DNA of 64,000 bases from Azospirillum sp. B21 (GTDB taxonomy: Bacteria > Pseudomonadota > Alphaproteobacteria > Azospirillales > Azospirillaceae): the NCBI RefSeq assembly GCF_008364825.1, contig NZ_VTTO01000005.1, positions 286,689 through 350,688 on the forward strand, given 5' to 3'. A program made the translations under genes and the position numbers. This document shows positions 34,998-43,849 of this stretch, piece after piece (position 1 is the first letter of the stretch; every line of letters starts with the position of its first letter). The notes beneath the pieces are model-generated. The model was not told where the DNA came from. It was given only the letters and a program-made list of their open reading frames with translations, and did no database searches.

Positions 34998-36686
34998 ATG
35001 AACATCAAAGTCGCGCACAAGCTGGTCCTCGGGTTCGGCGTGGTCTGCGTCCTGACCGCGCTGCTGGCGCTCTACCAGATGGCGCGTTTCTCCGACGCGC
35101 TGACCGTCATCATGGCGGTGTCCAGCTACGACACCGAGGCGGCGAATCTCGTAACGGACGTCGGCAACCTGCAGGCGGAGCTGCGCAGCACGCGCGAGAC
35201 CGCGCTGAACGCCGTCACCGTCGCCAATGCCGAAGGGAAGATCGCGGACATTCCGGTCATCATGGTTCCGCTGCACCGGCAGTATGACGAGGTCGGGACG
35301 AAGCTGCGCGACGCGCTGGGCCGGCTGCGCGCGCTGGTGGCGGAACGCTCCTCCTACAGCGTGACCGACAACCGCCGAAAGGGCTGGGTCGAGCTGGACA
35401 CCGCGATCACCGAGATGAGCCGCGCCATCACCATGGTGGGCGAGGAGGCGCGGGCCATCTACACCATGCTGGAGCGCAACCAGGTGCCCGAGGCGCTGCA
35501 ACGCCGCCAGCGGGTGGACGAGTTGCGCAAGAACATGGAGGCGCGCATCGCCGCAGCCCAGACCGCCATCGACCGCCTGACGGAGACCGGGCGCGAGGAC
35601 ATCCGGGCGATCTACAACTCGGCCATCCAGTCGTCGATCATCGCGCTGGTCATCGTCTTCCTGATCGCGGTGGGTGTGGCCTATCTGATCGGCAGCTCCA
35701 TCACCCGTCGGCTCGGCCGCGCCATCGACTTCGTCACCAAGGTCGGTCACGGCGACCTGACGCAGGAGATCACCATCCCCGGCAAGGACGAGCTGGCCGT
35801 CCTGGGCCAGCACCTGAACGAGATGGCCGGCCGGCTGAAGTCGATGGCCCGCACCACCCGCGAGACCGCCGAGAGCGTCCACGCCGCCACCGCCCAGATC
35901 CGCGCCTCGACCCAGCAGCAGTCGGCCAGCGTCGCCGAACAGCTGGCGGCGGTGGAGCAGACCACTGCCACCCTGTCGGAAATCACTGAATCCGGCGCCC
36001 AGATCAACCGCCGCGCCCAGGACGTCGCCCATGGCGCCCAGACGGTGGCGACCTCCAGCCATTCCGGCATGAAGGCGGTCGACGACACCATCCAGGCGAT
36101 GGACGCCATCCGCGAGCAGGCCGAGGCGGTGGCCGAGAACATCGTCATGCTGTCGGAACGCACCCAGGCGATCGGCGAGATCATCGTGACGGTGAACGAC
36201 ATCGCCGAGCGCTGTCACCTGCTTGCGCTGAACGCCGCCATCGAGGCGGCGGCGGCCGGCGAGCATGGCCGCACCTTCTCCATCGTGGCGGGCGAGATCA
36301 AGAGCCTGGCCGACCAGTCGAAGGAGGCGACCGCGCAGGTCCGCTCCAACCTGTCGGAGATCCAGCACGGCATCAACGCCTCGGTCATGCTGACGGAGGA
36401 GGCGGTGAAGCGCGTCGCCGCCGGCAAGCGCCAGTCCGACGCCACCCAGTCCACCATCCGCACCATGGCCGAGAACATCCAGGAGAGCGTCCTGGCCTTC
36501 CAGCAGATCGTCGCCGGCACCAACCAGCAGCAGATCGGCCTGGAGCAGGTGATCCAGGCGCTGCAGAACATCCGCGAGGCCAGCAGCCAGACCGCCGCCG
36601 GCACCCGCCAGCTGGAAGGCGCCGCCGCGAACCTGAACAACCTCGGTCAGGGTCTGGTCGAGGCGGTGCGGAACTACCGGGTGTGA
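34998..36686 (+). CDS. Methyl-accepting chemoreceptor of the Che3/Wsp-like cluster
   Basis: 562 residues. Membrane helices at about 10-28 and 213-234 flank a periplasmic helical domain of about 185 residues (TarH/four-helix type). HAMP follows (ITRRLGRAIDFVTKVGHGDLTQEI), then the signalling domain with the hairpin tip HLLALNAAIEAAAAGEHGRTFSIVAGEIKSLADQS. The tip differs from the usual NLLALNAAIEAARAGE, which is common in non-flagellar receptors. Candidate methylation sites occur in the Q/E-rich flanking helices. As the only receptor in the operon, it presumably feeds the CheA encoded next. Ligand unknown; a surface or mechanical signal is plausible by comparison with Wsp. Confidence 0.92.
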   Translation: MNIKVAHKLVLGFGVVCVLTALLALYQMARFSDALTVIMAVSSYDTEAANLVTDVGNLQAELRSTRETALNAVTVANAEGKIADIPVIMVPLHRQYDEVGTKLRDALGRLRALVAERSSYSVTDNRRKGWVELDTAITEMSRAITMVGEEARAIYTMLERNQVPEALQRRQRVDELRKNMEARIAAAQTAIDRLTETGREDIRAIYNSAIQSSIIALVIVFLIAVGVAYLIGSSITRRLGRAIDFVTKVGHGDLTQEITIPGKDELAVLGQHLNEMAGRLKSMARTTRETAESVHAATAQIRASTQQQSASVAEQLAAVEQTTATLSEITESGAQINRRAQDVAHGAQTVATSSHSGMKAVDDTIQAMDAIREQAEAVAENIVMLSERTQAIGEIIVTVNDIAERCHLLALNAAIEAAAAGEHGRTFSIVAGEIKSLADQSKEATAQVRSNLSEIQHGINASVMLTEEAVKRVAAGKRQSDATQSTIRTMAENIQESVLAFQQIVAGTNQQQIGLEQVIQALQNIREASSQTAAGTRQLEGAAANLNNLGQGLVEAVRNYRV

Positions 36687-36729
36687 CGATGCGCCGCCGG
36701 ATCGCACGCTCCCCACACCGGAGCGCCTG

Positions 36730-38973
36730 ATGGACATCCGCCAGCGCCTGCTCGCGGCGTTCGAGCTCGAGCACAAGGATCATCTCGCGGTGATCCGTGC
36801 CGGGCTGCGCGAGGCCGAAGCGTCGGGAGAGGCGCCGGACCTCGTCGACATCCACCGGCGCGCCCACAGCCTGAAGGGCGCCGCCCGCGCCGTCGACCTG
36901 CCGGAGGTGGAGGCGATCTCCCACCGGCTGGAGGCCGCCTTCATCGCGGTGCAGAGGGGCGAGACGGTGCTGGACGCCGACGCCATCGCCGTGGTGCGCC
37001 GGGCGCTGGACGCCATCGAGGATCTGGTCGCCTGGTCGCTGCAGGGCGGCGAGGAGGTGGAGATCGCCGGCGTGCTGGCCGATCTCGACGGGCTGGCCGG
37101 TGGCCGGAACGGCGACCCCCCGCCGCCGGCCCGAAGCACGGCGGCACCGGCGCCCCCGGCACGGGCGGAGCGCCGGGCGCCGCGACCGCGCGCCGAGGCG
37201 GTCGACGCCGACTCCGCGGCGTTGGTCCGCATCGCGGCGCAAGGGCTGGAGCGGCTGTCGGAGACCGCGTCGGCCCTGCTGCCGGAGGTGGAGGCACAGG
37301 CCGGGCTCGGCGAGGAATTGCGGGCGATGCGTCGGGAATGGCGGGCGCTGGATCGGGCATGGCGCCATCTGCGGATGCAGATCGGGCGCGGCATCCAGGT
37401 GGACAAGGGTGCGGACGGGCTGGACGGGCGCGGCGCCCTGCCGGCGCTGATGGCGTTCGAGCGGCGCTTCCGCGCGCTGGGCGGGGCGCTGGACTCTGCA
37501 CACCGCAGCCATGACCGTCTGCTGTGGTCGATGCGGCGCTGGGGCGGCGGCTTCCAGCAGGACATGCGGCGCCTGCGCATGCTGCCCGCGGAAAACCAAC
37601 TGAGCGGGCTCGGCCGCATGGTGCGCGACATCAGCCGGGCCGAGGGCAAGGAGGTCGAGGTCGACGTCCGAGGGCTGGAGGTGGAGGCCGACCGCGCCGT
37701 CCTGCAGCGGCTGAAAGATCCGATCCTGCACATCGCGCGGAACGCCATCAGCCACGGCATCGAGACACCGGCGGAACGGCTGGCTCTGGGCAAGCGGCCG
37801 GCGGCGCGCGTGACCATCGCGGCGTCGGTGGAGGGCTCGCGCCTGCGCCTGCGCATCGAGGATGACGGGCGGGGGCTGGACCGCGGCGCGATCCTGCGCA
37901 AGGCGGCCGAGCGCGGGCTGATCGACGCCGACGAACTGTCGTCGGGCGAGGAGATCCCGCTCGAACGGCTGACCGAGTTCCTGTTCCAGTCCGGCTTCTC
38001 CACCGCCGCCCGCACCACCGAGCTGGCCGGGCGCGGCATGGGGCTGGCCATCGCCCGGCGGGAGGTGGAGCGGCTGCAGGGCAACCTGACCATCGCAGAC
38101 CGGCCGGAGGGCGGCACCGCCGTCACCATCGAGGTTCCGCTGAGCCTGTTGAGCCAGCGGTTGGTTTTCGTCGGCGTGCAGGACCAGGTCCTGGCGATCC
38201 CGTCGGCCGACGTGGTTCGGCTGCGCACCACCACTGCGGAATCGCTGTTCTCCGGGGTCGGCACCCCGATGATCCGCATCGGCGATGAGGAAATCCCCGT
38301 CACCTCGCTGGCGGCGCTGCTGGGCATGGAGGCGCCGGTGGTGCCGAGCGCCGAACGGTCCCTGTCGCTCGTGGTGGTGCGGGCGGCGGACCGGCGGCTG
38401 GCGCTGGCGGTCGACCGCTTCGTCGCCACCCGCGAGACGGTGGTGACCGCGGCGGATGAGATCGGGCTCGATTCCGGGCGCTATCTCGGCACCGCGCTGA
38501 TGGACGATGGCGGGCCGGCGCTGGTGCTGAACATTCCCGGCCTGATGCCGCTGCCCGGAAGCGTCCTGCCCGCCCCGGCCCGCCCTGCGGATGAGGCCAC
38601 CCCTGCCCGTGCGCATATCCTGGTTGTCGATGACAGCATCACCACCCGCACGCTGGAAAAGAGCATCCTCGAAGCCCATGGTTATCGGGTGACGCTGTGC
38701 GTGGACGGGCGCGAGGCCCTGGAGCGCCTGTCGGAAGGGATGGAGGTTGGCCTGATCATCAGTGACGTCGAGATGCCGCGCATGGACGGTTTCGCCCTGT
38801 TGCAGGCGGTAAAGGCGGACAAGCGGCTGGCGGAGATCCCGGTGATCCTCGTCACCTCGCGCGCCAGCGACGAGGACCGCGAACGCGGCCTGCGGCTGGG
38901 CGCCGACGCCTACATCGTCAAGACGCGCTTCGACCAGAACGAGCTTCTGGCCGGCATCCGGCGGCTGCTGTGA
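36730..38973 (+). CDS. cheA: CheA histidine kinase with fused receiver domain (WspE-like)
   Basis: 747 residues. Order: HPt with phosphate-accepting H46 (HRRAHSLKG), a Pro/Ala linker, dimerisation region, HATPase (HIARNAISHGIETPAERLALGK, IEDDGRGLD, ELAGRGMGLAIARREVE), CheW-like P5, and a C-terminal receiver (about 630-747, ILVVDDSITTRTLEKSIL, IISDVEMPRMDGF, VTSRASDEDRERG). No P2 CheY-binding domain is evident, which fits a kinase that uses its own receiver. It autophosphorylates on ATP under receptor control and passes phosphate to its receiver or to partners. The stop overlaps cheB (GTGA). Architecture is that of WspE and of CheA3 in Rhodospirillum centenum. Confidence 0.93.
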   Translation: MDIRQRLLAAFELEHKDHLAVIRAGLREAEASGEAPDLVDIHRRAHSLKGAARAVDLPEVEAISHRLEAAFIAVQRGETVLDADAIAVVRRALDAIEDLVAWSLQGGEEVEIAGVLADLDGLAGGRNGDPPPPARSTAAPAPPARAERRAPRPRAEAVDADSAALVRIAAQGLERLSETASALLPEVEAQAGLGEELRAMRREWRALDRAWRHLRMQIGRGIQVDKGADGLDGRGALPALMAFERRFRALGGALDSAHRSHDRLLWSMRRWGGGFQQDMRRLRMLPAENQLSGLGRMVRDISRAEGKEVEVDVRGLEVEADRAVLQRLKDPILHIARNAISHGIETPAERLALGKRPAARVTIAASVEGSRLRLRIEDDGRGLDRGAILRKAAERGLIDADELSSGEEIPLERLTEFLFQSGFSTAARTTELAGRGMGLAIARREVERLQGNLTIADRPEGGTAVTIEVPLSLLSQRLVFVGVQDQVLAIPSADVVRLRTTTAESLFSGVGTPMIRIGDEEIPVTSLAALLGMEAPVVPSAERSLSLVVVRAADRRLALAVDRFVATRETVVTAADEIGLDSGRYLGTALMDDGGPALVLNIPGLMPLPGSVLPAPARPADEATPARAHILVVDDSITTRTLEKSILEAHGYRVTLCVDGREALERLSEGMEVGLIISDVEMPRMDGFALLQAVKADKRLAEIPVILVTSRASDEDRERGLRLGADAYIVKTRFDQNELLAGIRRLL

Positions 38974-40097
38974 GCGGGCCGGCGAAAGCGGGCTCCCGAC
39001 GCATCCGTGTGCTGGTGGTCGAGGACAGCCCCGTCATCCAGCAGCTTCTCAGCCACGTCATCGGCGCCGACCCCCGGCTGGAGGTGGCGGGCATCGCGTC
39101 GAGCGGCGAACAGGCGCTGCGCATGATCGACCGGGCGGCGCCCGACGTGGTGTCGCTCGACATCCGCCTGCCGGGCATCGACGGATTCGAGGTGACCAGC
39201 CGCATCATGCGGCAAAACCCGTTGCCGATCGTGGTGGTGGCGTCGGACGTGCGCGACCTCGATATCCCGATGCGGGCGCTGCAGGCCGGCGCGCTGGCGG
39301 TGGTGGAGAAGCCGGGCAGCGTGGCGCGCGCCGATTACCAGACTGTGGCGCACCATCTCTGCACCCAACTGGTCATCATGAGCCAGGTGAAGGTGATCCG
39401 CCACCGCATCACCGCCCGGCCGGCGCGGCCGGCTGGAAGCACGGCGCCGGAGGCCGGCACGCCCGATGCCGGCGACGGGCGGCTGCCCGAAGCGGCGGTG
39501 ACGGCCGACGGGCGCCTGCGGCGCTTCCGCGCCGTCGGGCTGGTGGCGTCCACCGGCGGGCCGGCGGCGCTGGCGCGCATCCTGAAGGACCTACCGCCGA
39601 GCTTTCCCATGCCGCTCTTCGTGGTCCAGCATATGGGCGCCCCCTTCATGGCCGGCTTCGCCAATTGGCTGGGCACCGTTTCCCCCCTGCCGGTGCGGCT
39701 GGGCGAGGCGGGGCTGGTCCCGCGGCCCGGCACCGTCTATGTGGCGCCCGGCGACCGCCACATGCTGGTGGAAGGCGGCACCATCCGCCTGTCCGACGAT
39801 CCGCTGGTCTGCGGCCAGCGCCCGTCCGGTGAGGAGCTGTTCCGGTCGATGGCGCGCGCCTATGGCACGTCCGGAATCGGCGTGCTGCTGACTGGCATGG
39901 GCGAGGACGGCGCGCGGGGATTGGTGGACATGCACAAGGTTGGGGCATACACCATTGCCGAACACGCCTCCACGGCGGTGATCCACAGCATGCCGGGCAC
40001 CGCGGTGCGGCTGGGCGGCGCGGTGGAGGAACTGCCCCTCGACCGGGTGGCCGGACGGCTGCTGCAACTGACCTCCGACGATAAGATGGCGTCATGA
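38970..40097 (+). CDS. cheB: CheB methylesterase/response regulator
   Basis: 375 residues from GTG 38970, overlapping cheA by 4 bp. Receiver (about 12-125) with phosphoacceptor D64 (VSLDIRLPG) and a linker, then the methylesterase domain with S194 (ASTGGP), H221 (VVQHM) and D313 (LTGMGEDGARG), the full catalytic triad. It removes methyl groups from receptor glutamates when phosphorylated and so resets sensitivity, opposing the CheR encoded two genes earlier. It corresponds to WspF. Its stop overlaps the next gene's ATG by 4 bp. Confidence 0.94.
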   Translation: MSGPAKAGSRRIRVLVVEDSPVIQQLLSHVIGADPRLEVAGIASSGEQALRMIDRAAPDVVSLDIRLPGIDGFEVTSRIMRQNPLPIVVVASDVRDLDIPMRALQAGALAVVEKPGSVARADYQTVAHHLCTQLVIMSQVKVIRHRITARPARPAGSTAPEAGTPDAGDGRLPEAAVTADGRLRRFRAVGLVASTGGPAALARILKDLPPSFPMPLFVVQHMGAPFMAGFANWLGTVSPLPVRLGEAGLVPRPGTVYVAPGDRHMLVEGGTIRLSDDPLVCGQRPSGEELFRSMARAYGTSGIGVLLTGMGEDGARGLVDMHKVGAYTIAEHASTAVIHSMPGTAVRLGGAVEELPLDRVAGRLLQLTSDDKMAS

Positions 40098-40861
40098 ACG
40101 GACTCCGCACCTTGGTTGTCATGGGTTCCCAGACGCAGGGGCTTCTGCTGAAGCTGCTGCTGGAGGAACGCGGCGTGGAGACCGTCTGCGTCGAAGGCAT
40201 CGAGTCGGCCCTGGCCGAGATCGCCGGCACTGCCCAGGATCTGTTGATCGTCGAGGGCGAGCTTGCCGGTCCGCAGGGGCTGGCGGAACTGCGGGCGCGC
40301 AGCGATGCCGCCGTGCTGGTGCTCGGCCGCGGCGCAGGCGAGCATGACCCGTCCGACCCCAAGGCGGTGGTGGACGATGCCTGCGCCGTGCTGGAGCGGC
40401 GCAGCGCGCCGCCGACCGTGCCGGAGATTTTCCGCCGCGCCCGCATCCTGATCGTCGACGACAGCGCGACCTACCGCGAATTCCTGCGCGCCGAGCTGGA
40501 GCAGGAAGGCTGCACCGTCACTGCCGCCCGCAACGCCGACGAGGCGGTGGCGGCGCTCTCCGGCGGCGGGCTGGACTGCGTCATCCTGGACTTGGTGATG
40601 CCGGGAACCAGCGGCACCCAGCTCTGCGAAAGATTCGACAGGTTCCGGCGTCAACGCGGCCTGTTCTTCCAGATCGTCATACTGACCAGTCAGGACGACG
40701 AAGAGCAATTGATGATCAGCCTGAATGCCGGCGCCGATGATTTTGTTGGCAAGGCACAGGAAATGGATGTCCTGAAGGTCCGCCTGATGGCGCTTCTGCG
40801 CCGGAAATATTTCGTGGAGGACCATCTGCTGCGCCTGCCGCGGCCTTCACCATCCGCATAG
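40094..40861 (+). CDS. Tandem receiver protein, first receiver degenerate
   Basis: 255 residues, start overlapping cheB. Residues 1-105 fold as a receiver that has lost its acidic pocket: VVMGSQ at the usual DD position and E54 in place of the phosphoacceptor aspartate. The second receiver (116-240) is normal: IVDDSATYREF (D122, D123), VILDLVMPG (D166), LTSQDDEEQ and the conserved lysine K220. In Wsp and PleD proteins receivers of this kind precede a GGDEF domain, but here the protein ends 20 residues after the receiver, so there is no diguanylate cyclase output. It probably acts by protein contact or as a phosphate relay to the downstream hybrid kinase. Confidence 0.85.
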   Translation: MNGLRTLVVMGSQTQGLLLKLLLEERGVETVCVEGIESALAEIAGTAQDLLIVEGELAGPQGLAELRARSDAAVLVLGRGAGEHDPSDPKAVVDDACAVLERRSAPPTVPEIFRRARILIVDDSATYREFLRAELEQEGCTVTAARNADEAVAALSGGGLDCVILDLVMPGTSGTQLCERFDRFRRQRGLFFQIVILTSQDDEEQLMISLNAGADDFVGKAQEMDVLKVRLMALLRRKYFVEDHLLRLPRPSPSA

Positions 40862-40955
40862 GAGGGAGTAGAGCCATCGTGTGATTTCACAAGTCCGATC
40901 GTCCGTTTATTCTCTGCGGGCTTTTTGAAACTGTCCGACGGTCGAGCCGGTGCCC

Positions 40956-42623
40956 ATGGCGATCAGCCTCCAGCCCTTCCACGGGACCTCGATCCCCAAA
41001 GATACCGACGCGAAAGACACCGACGCGATGCCCCGATCCTCGGCCAACCCCATGTCACCGACCGATCAGCGTTACCGGGAGTGTCTGGACAACGCACGGC
41101 GCGTCTGCGCCGCCGGTACGGTTCCGACCATGCTGGTGATCGGCGGGCCGGAGATGGCCGCCGTCCGCTGCAACGAGCCGCTGGCCGCCCTGCTGAACCG
41201 CCCGCGCGCCGCCACCCGCGACGAGAGCGGCCCCAGCCTGCTGCCCGGCGGCTGGACGGCGGTGGCCGAGGCGTTGCGCCCGCTCTATGTGGACGAAGGG
41301 GATGCGACGGCGGCGGACCGGCCGGAGTCGTCGCTGCTGAGCCTGCCGACCGATCCGCCGCTGAGCCTGCGCGCCGCGCCGCTGCTGGTCGACGGGCATG
41401 TGGTCGGCGTTCTGGCCTCGGCGACGCTGGACGGCGCCATCGCGCAGATGGCCGAGACCATGCGGGCGGAGGTGGCGCGCACCACCGCGGCGCGTTCCCG
41501 CTTCCTCGCGTCGGCCAGCCATGACCTGCGCCAGCCCTTCCAGGCGATGCGGCTGTTCCTCGACGCCCTGACCAGCCAAGTCGACGGCAATGCGCGGGCG
41601 ACCCGCACCGCCGGCATGCTGGCCAACGCCATGACAGCAGGCGAACAACTGCTGAATGCCCTGCTGGACATCTCCACGCTCGACGCCGGGACGGTGGAGC
41701 CAGACCTCCAGCCGGTTTCGGTGGATGGGCTGCTGCAGTCGCTGGCCGAGGAATTCCGCCCGCAGGCGGAGGAGAAGGGCCTGCGCCTGCGCGTTCATGT
41801 GCCGGACGTGGCGGGTGGAGCGGTCACCCGCAGCGACCCGATCCTGCTGGGCCGCATTGTCCGCAACCTGCTGGCCAACGCCATCCGCTACACGCAACGC
41901 GGCGGCATCCTGCTGGGTCTGCGCAAGCGTGACGGGCAGTGGCGGATCGAGGTGTGGGACACCGGCTTCGGCATCCCGCAGGACAAACTGGACGTCATCT
42001 TCGACGAGTTCCACCAGCTGACCAACCCCAGCCGCGACCCCACCCGCGGCCTCGGCCTGGGTCTGGCCATCGTGCGGCGGCTGTCGGTGCTGCTGCAGGC
42101 GCCAATCGAGGTGCAGTCGCGGTCGGGGCGCGGGTCGGTCTTCGCCGTGACCGTGAACCGATTGGAGGGCGAGGCGCCGGCCGACACCCCGGCGGTCGGC
42201 GTTCACCCCGACGGCGGTTCATCGGGGGTGCCGCTGGACGGCATGCGCGTCTTGGTGGTGGACGACGACAGCATGGTGCTGTCCGGCCTGCTGCTGACGC
42301 TGGAAAGCTGGGGTTGCGCCTTCGTCTCCGCATCGAACATGCGCGAGGTGTTCGCGGCGGTCGACGGGCTGGAAGGACCGCCCGACGCCATCCTGACCGA
42401 CCTCCGCCTGCCGGGGAAGGTGTCCGGCTTCGACGTGATCGACCGCGTGCGCAAGCTGTTCAAGGCGGACATCCCGGCCGTGGTGCTGACCGGCGAGACG
42501 GCACCCGAATCCCTATTGGAGGGCCAGCGCCGCGGCTGCGCCTTCCTGCACAAGCCGCTGCACCCCGGCGAGCTGCGCCGGGTTTTGGAGGAAGTACGGC
42601 GGGACGGGAAGGCGGTCCGCTAA
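40956..42623 (+). CDS. Hybrid sensor histidine kinase/response regulator, soluble
   Basis: 555 residues from ATG 40956; ATGs further in (41028, 41052) are possible. No membrane segment is seen. An N-terminal sensor region of about 160 residues with a PAS-like feel is followed by a HisKA motif with H189 (SASHDLRQPFQAMRL), HATPase (ILLGRIVRNLLANAIRYT, VWDTGFGIP, GLGLGLAIVRRL) and a C-terminal receiver (about 430-548, VLVVDDDSMVLS, AILTDLRLPGKV, LTGETAPES). It follows the tandem receiver gene by 94 bp. In R. centenum Che3 a hybrid kinase (CheS3) is tied to CheA3, and this gene may be its counterpart. Its stop TAA shares bases with the stop of the convergent M42 gene. Confidence 0.88.
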   Translation: MAISLQPFHGTSIPKDTDAKDTDAMPRSSANPMSPTDQRYRECLDNARRVCAAGTVPTMLVIGGPEMAAVRCNEPLAALLNRPRAATRDESGPSLLPGGWTAVAEALRPLYVDEGDATAADRPESSLLSLPTDPPLSLRAAPLLVDGHVVGVLASATLDGAIAQMAETMRAEVARTTAARSRFLASASHDLRQPFQAMRLFLDALTSQVDGNARATRTAGMLANAMTAGEQLLNALLDISTLDAGTVEPDLQPVSVDGLLQSLAEEFRPQAEEKGLRLRVHVPDVAGGAVTRSDPILLGRIVRNLLANAIRYTQRGGILLGLRKRDGQWRIEVWDTGFGIPQDKLDVIFDEFHQLTNPSRDPTRGLGLGLAIVRRLSVLLQAPIEVQSRSGRGSVFAVTVNRLEGEAPADTPAVGVHPDGGSSGVPLDGMRVLVVDDDSMVLSGLLLTLESWGCAFVSASNMREVFAAVDGLEGPPDAILTDLRLPGKVSGFDVIDRVRKLFKADIPAVVLTGETAPESLLEGQRRGCAFLHKPLHPGELRRVLEEVRRDGKAVR

Positions 42624-43678
42624 TCCCGCGGCGGGCTTTGCATGTATAGCACCAGCAACCGCACGAGGCTTTCCAGCGCGTCGACATGGATGCGCTCGTA
42701 GCCGTGCGAGGCGTCGATGCCGAAACAGACCAACGCCGTGCGGATGTCGTTGCCGGCTTCGATGGCCGATGCGCTGTCGCAGCGGTAATAGCGGAACACG
42801 TCGCGCTGGTGCGGGATGTTCTGCGCCTGGCACAAGGTCAGCAGCGAGTGGGTCAGCGCCATGTCGAAGGGGCCGGTGCTGTCGGCCATGGCGATGGTGA
42901 CGCCGTATTCGCTGCTGTTCTGGCCGGGGGCGGTGGTGCCGTTGTCGATGGTCACCATCTCCGCCACGTCCTGGTGCAGGATCGACGAGGCGCCGGACCC
43001 GACCTCTTCGGAGATCGTGAAAAGCAGGTGGCAATCGACGGGTAGGGACGCGCCGGCCTCCACCACCGCCTTGGCCGCACCCAGCATCACCGCCACCCCG
43101 GCCTTGTCGTCGAGATGGCGGGAGACGATGTAGCCGTTCTCCAGGAATTCCGGTTGCGGGTCGATGGCGACGAAATCGCCGATGTTGAAGCCGCGTTCCT
43201 CCAGGTCCCGACGGTTGGCGACGGGGGCGTCGACGCGCAGTTCCACCTGCTGCCAGTTGACCGGCTGGCTATCGACCTCCTTGTTGAAGGTGTGGCCCGA
43301 CGCCTTCAGCGGCAGGATGGTGCCGCGCCAGGGACCGCGGTCGGTCAGCACGGTGCAGCGCGCGCCCTCGGCGAAGCGGGACGACCAGTGGCCGATGGGC
43401 ACCAGCTCCATCCGGCCATTGTCCTTCAGCATCTTCACCTGGGCGCCCAGCGTGTCGACATGGGCGACCAGCGCCCTGTCGGGACTGGCCCGCACTCCCT
43501 TCAGGTCGGCGCGTATGGCGCCGCGCCGGGTCAGTTCATAGGGGATGCCCATCCGTTCCAACTCGGCGCAGCACAGCCGGACCACGTCGGTGGTGTAGCC
43601 GGTCGGGCTGGGCGTGGTCAGCAGCCGATAGAGGATGTCGGTGACATAGCCCATGTCGATGGGCAGCGGCACGGCCAT
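42620..43678 (-). CDS. M42-family aminopeptidase of the NAGGN osmolyte system
   Basis: 352 residues from ATG 43678, fixed by AGGAGGAAAATCCGACC before it. M42 metal ligands are visible: H73 and D75 (VAHVDTLGAQ), D190 (SRHLDDKAG), E224/E225 (TISEEVGSG), D247-type VTIDNGT and a final histidine region. This hydrolase is the third member of the N-acetylglutaminylglutamine trio; its exact step is not established but it is consistently encoded with the synthetase and amidotransferase. It probably degrades or trims the dipeptide or a precursor. It lies 171 bp after the synthetase gene on the same strand, with a palindromic repeat between. Its stop overlaps the convergent hybrid kinase stop. Confidence 0.9.
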   Translation of the reverse strand: MAVPLPIDMGYVTDILYRLLTTPSPTGYTTDVVRLCCAELERMGIPYELTRRGAIRADLKGVRASPDRALVAHVDTLGAQVKMLKDNGRMELVPIGHWSSRFAEGARCTVLTDRGPWRGTILPLKASGHTFNKEVDSQPVNWQQVELRVDAPVANRRDLEERGFNIGDFVAIDPQPEFLENGYIVSRHLDDKAGVAVMLGAAKAVVEAGASLPVDCHLLFTISEEVGSGASSILHQDVAEMVTIDNGTTAPGQNSSEYGVTIAMADSTGPFDMALTHSLLTLCQAQNIPHQRDVFRYYRCDSASAIEAGNDIRTALVCFGIDASHGYERIHVDALESLVRLLVLYMQSPPRD

Positions 43679-43725
43679 GGTCGGATTTTCCTCCTGTTGG
43701 GGCGCCTCTCTCCCCCGGCGAATAT

Positions 43726-43841
43726 CCCCTCTCCCCCCTGGGGAGAGGGTTGGGGTGAGGGGGGAGCGTGGCGAGGATTCCCGGGATAGCCAAGCCACGC
43801 CTCCGGCGCGGGGCCCCTCCCTCTCCCCGGGGGAGAGAGGG
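43726..43841. repeat. Pair of GC-rich palindromes between ngg and the M42 gene
   Basis: Palindromes at 43726-43749 and 43815-43841, each built from CCCTCTCCCC and GGGGAGAGGG arms. They belong to the same family of intergenic palindromes seen near 11.4, 27.7, 45.7, 57.3 and 62.8 kb. They could fold in the mRNA and change the ratio of the M42 peptidase to the genes before it. Confidence 0.7.
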
Positions 43842-43849
43842 TGGACTTC

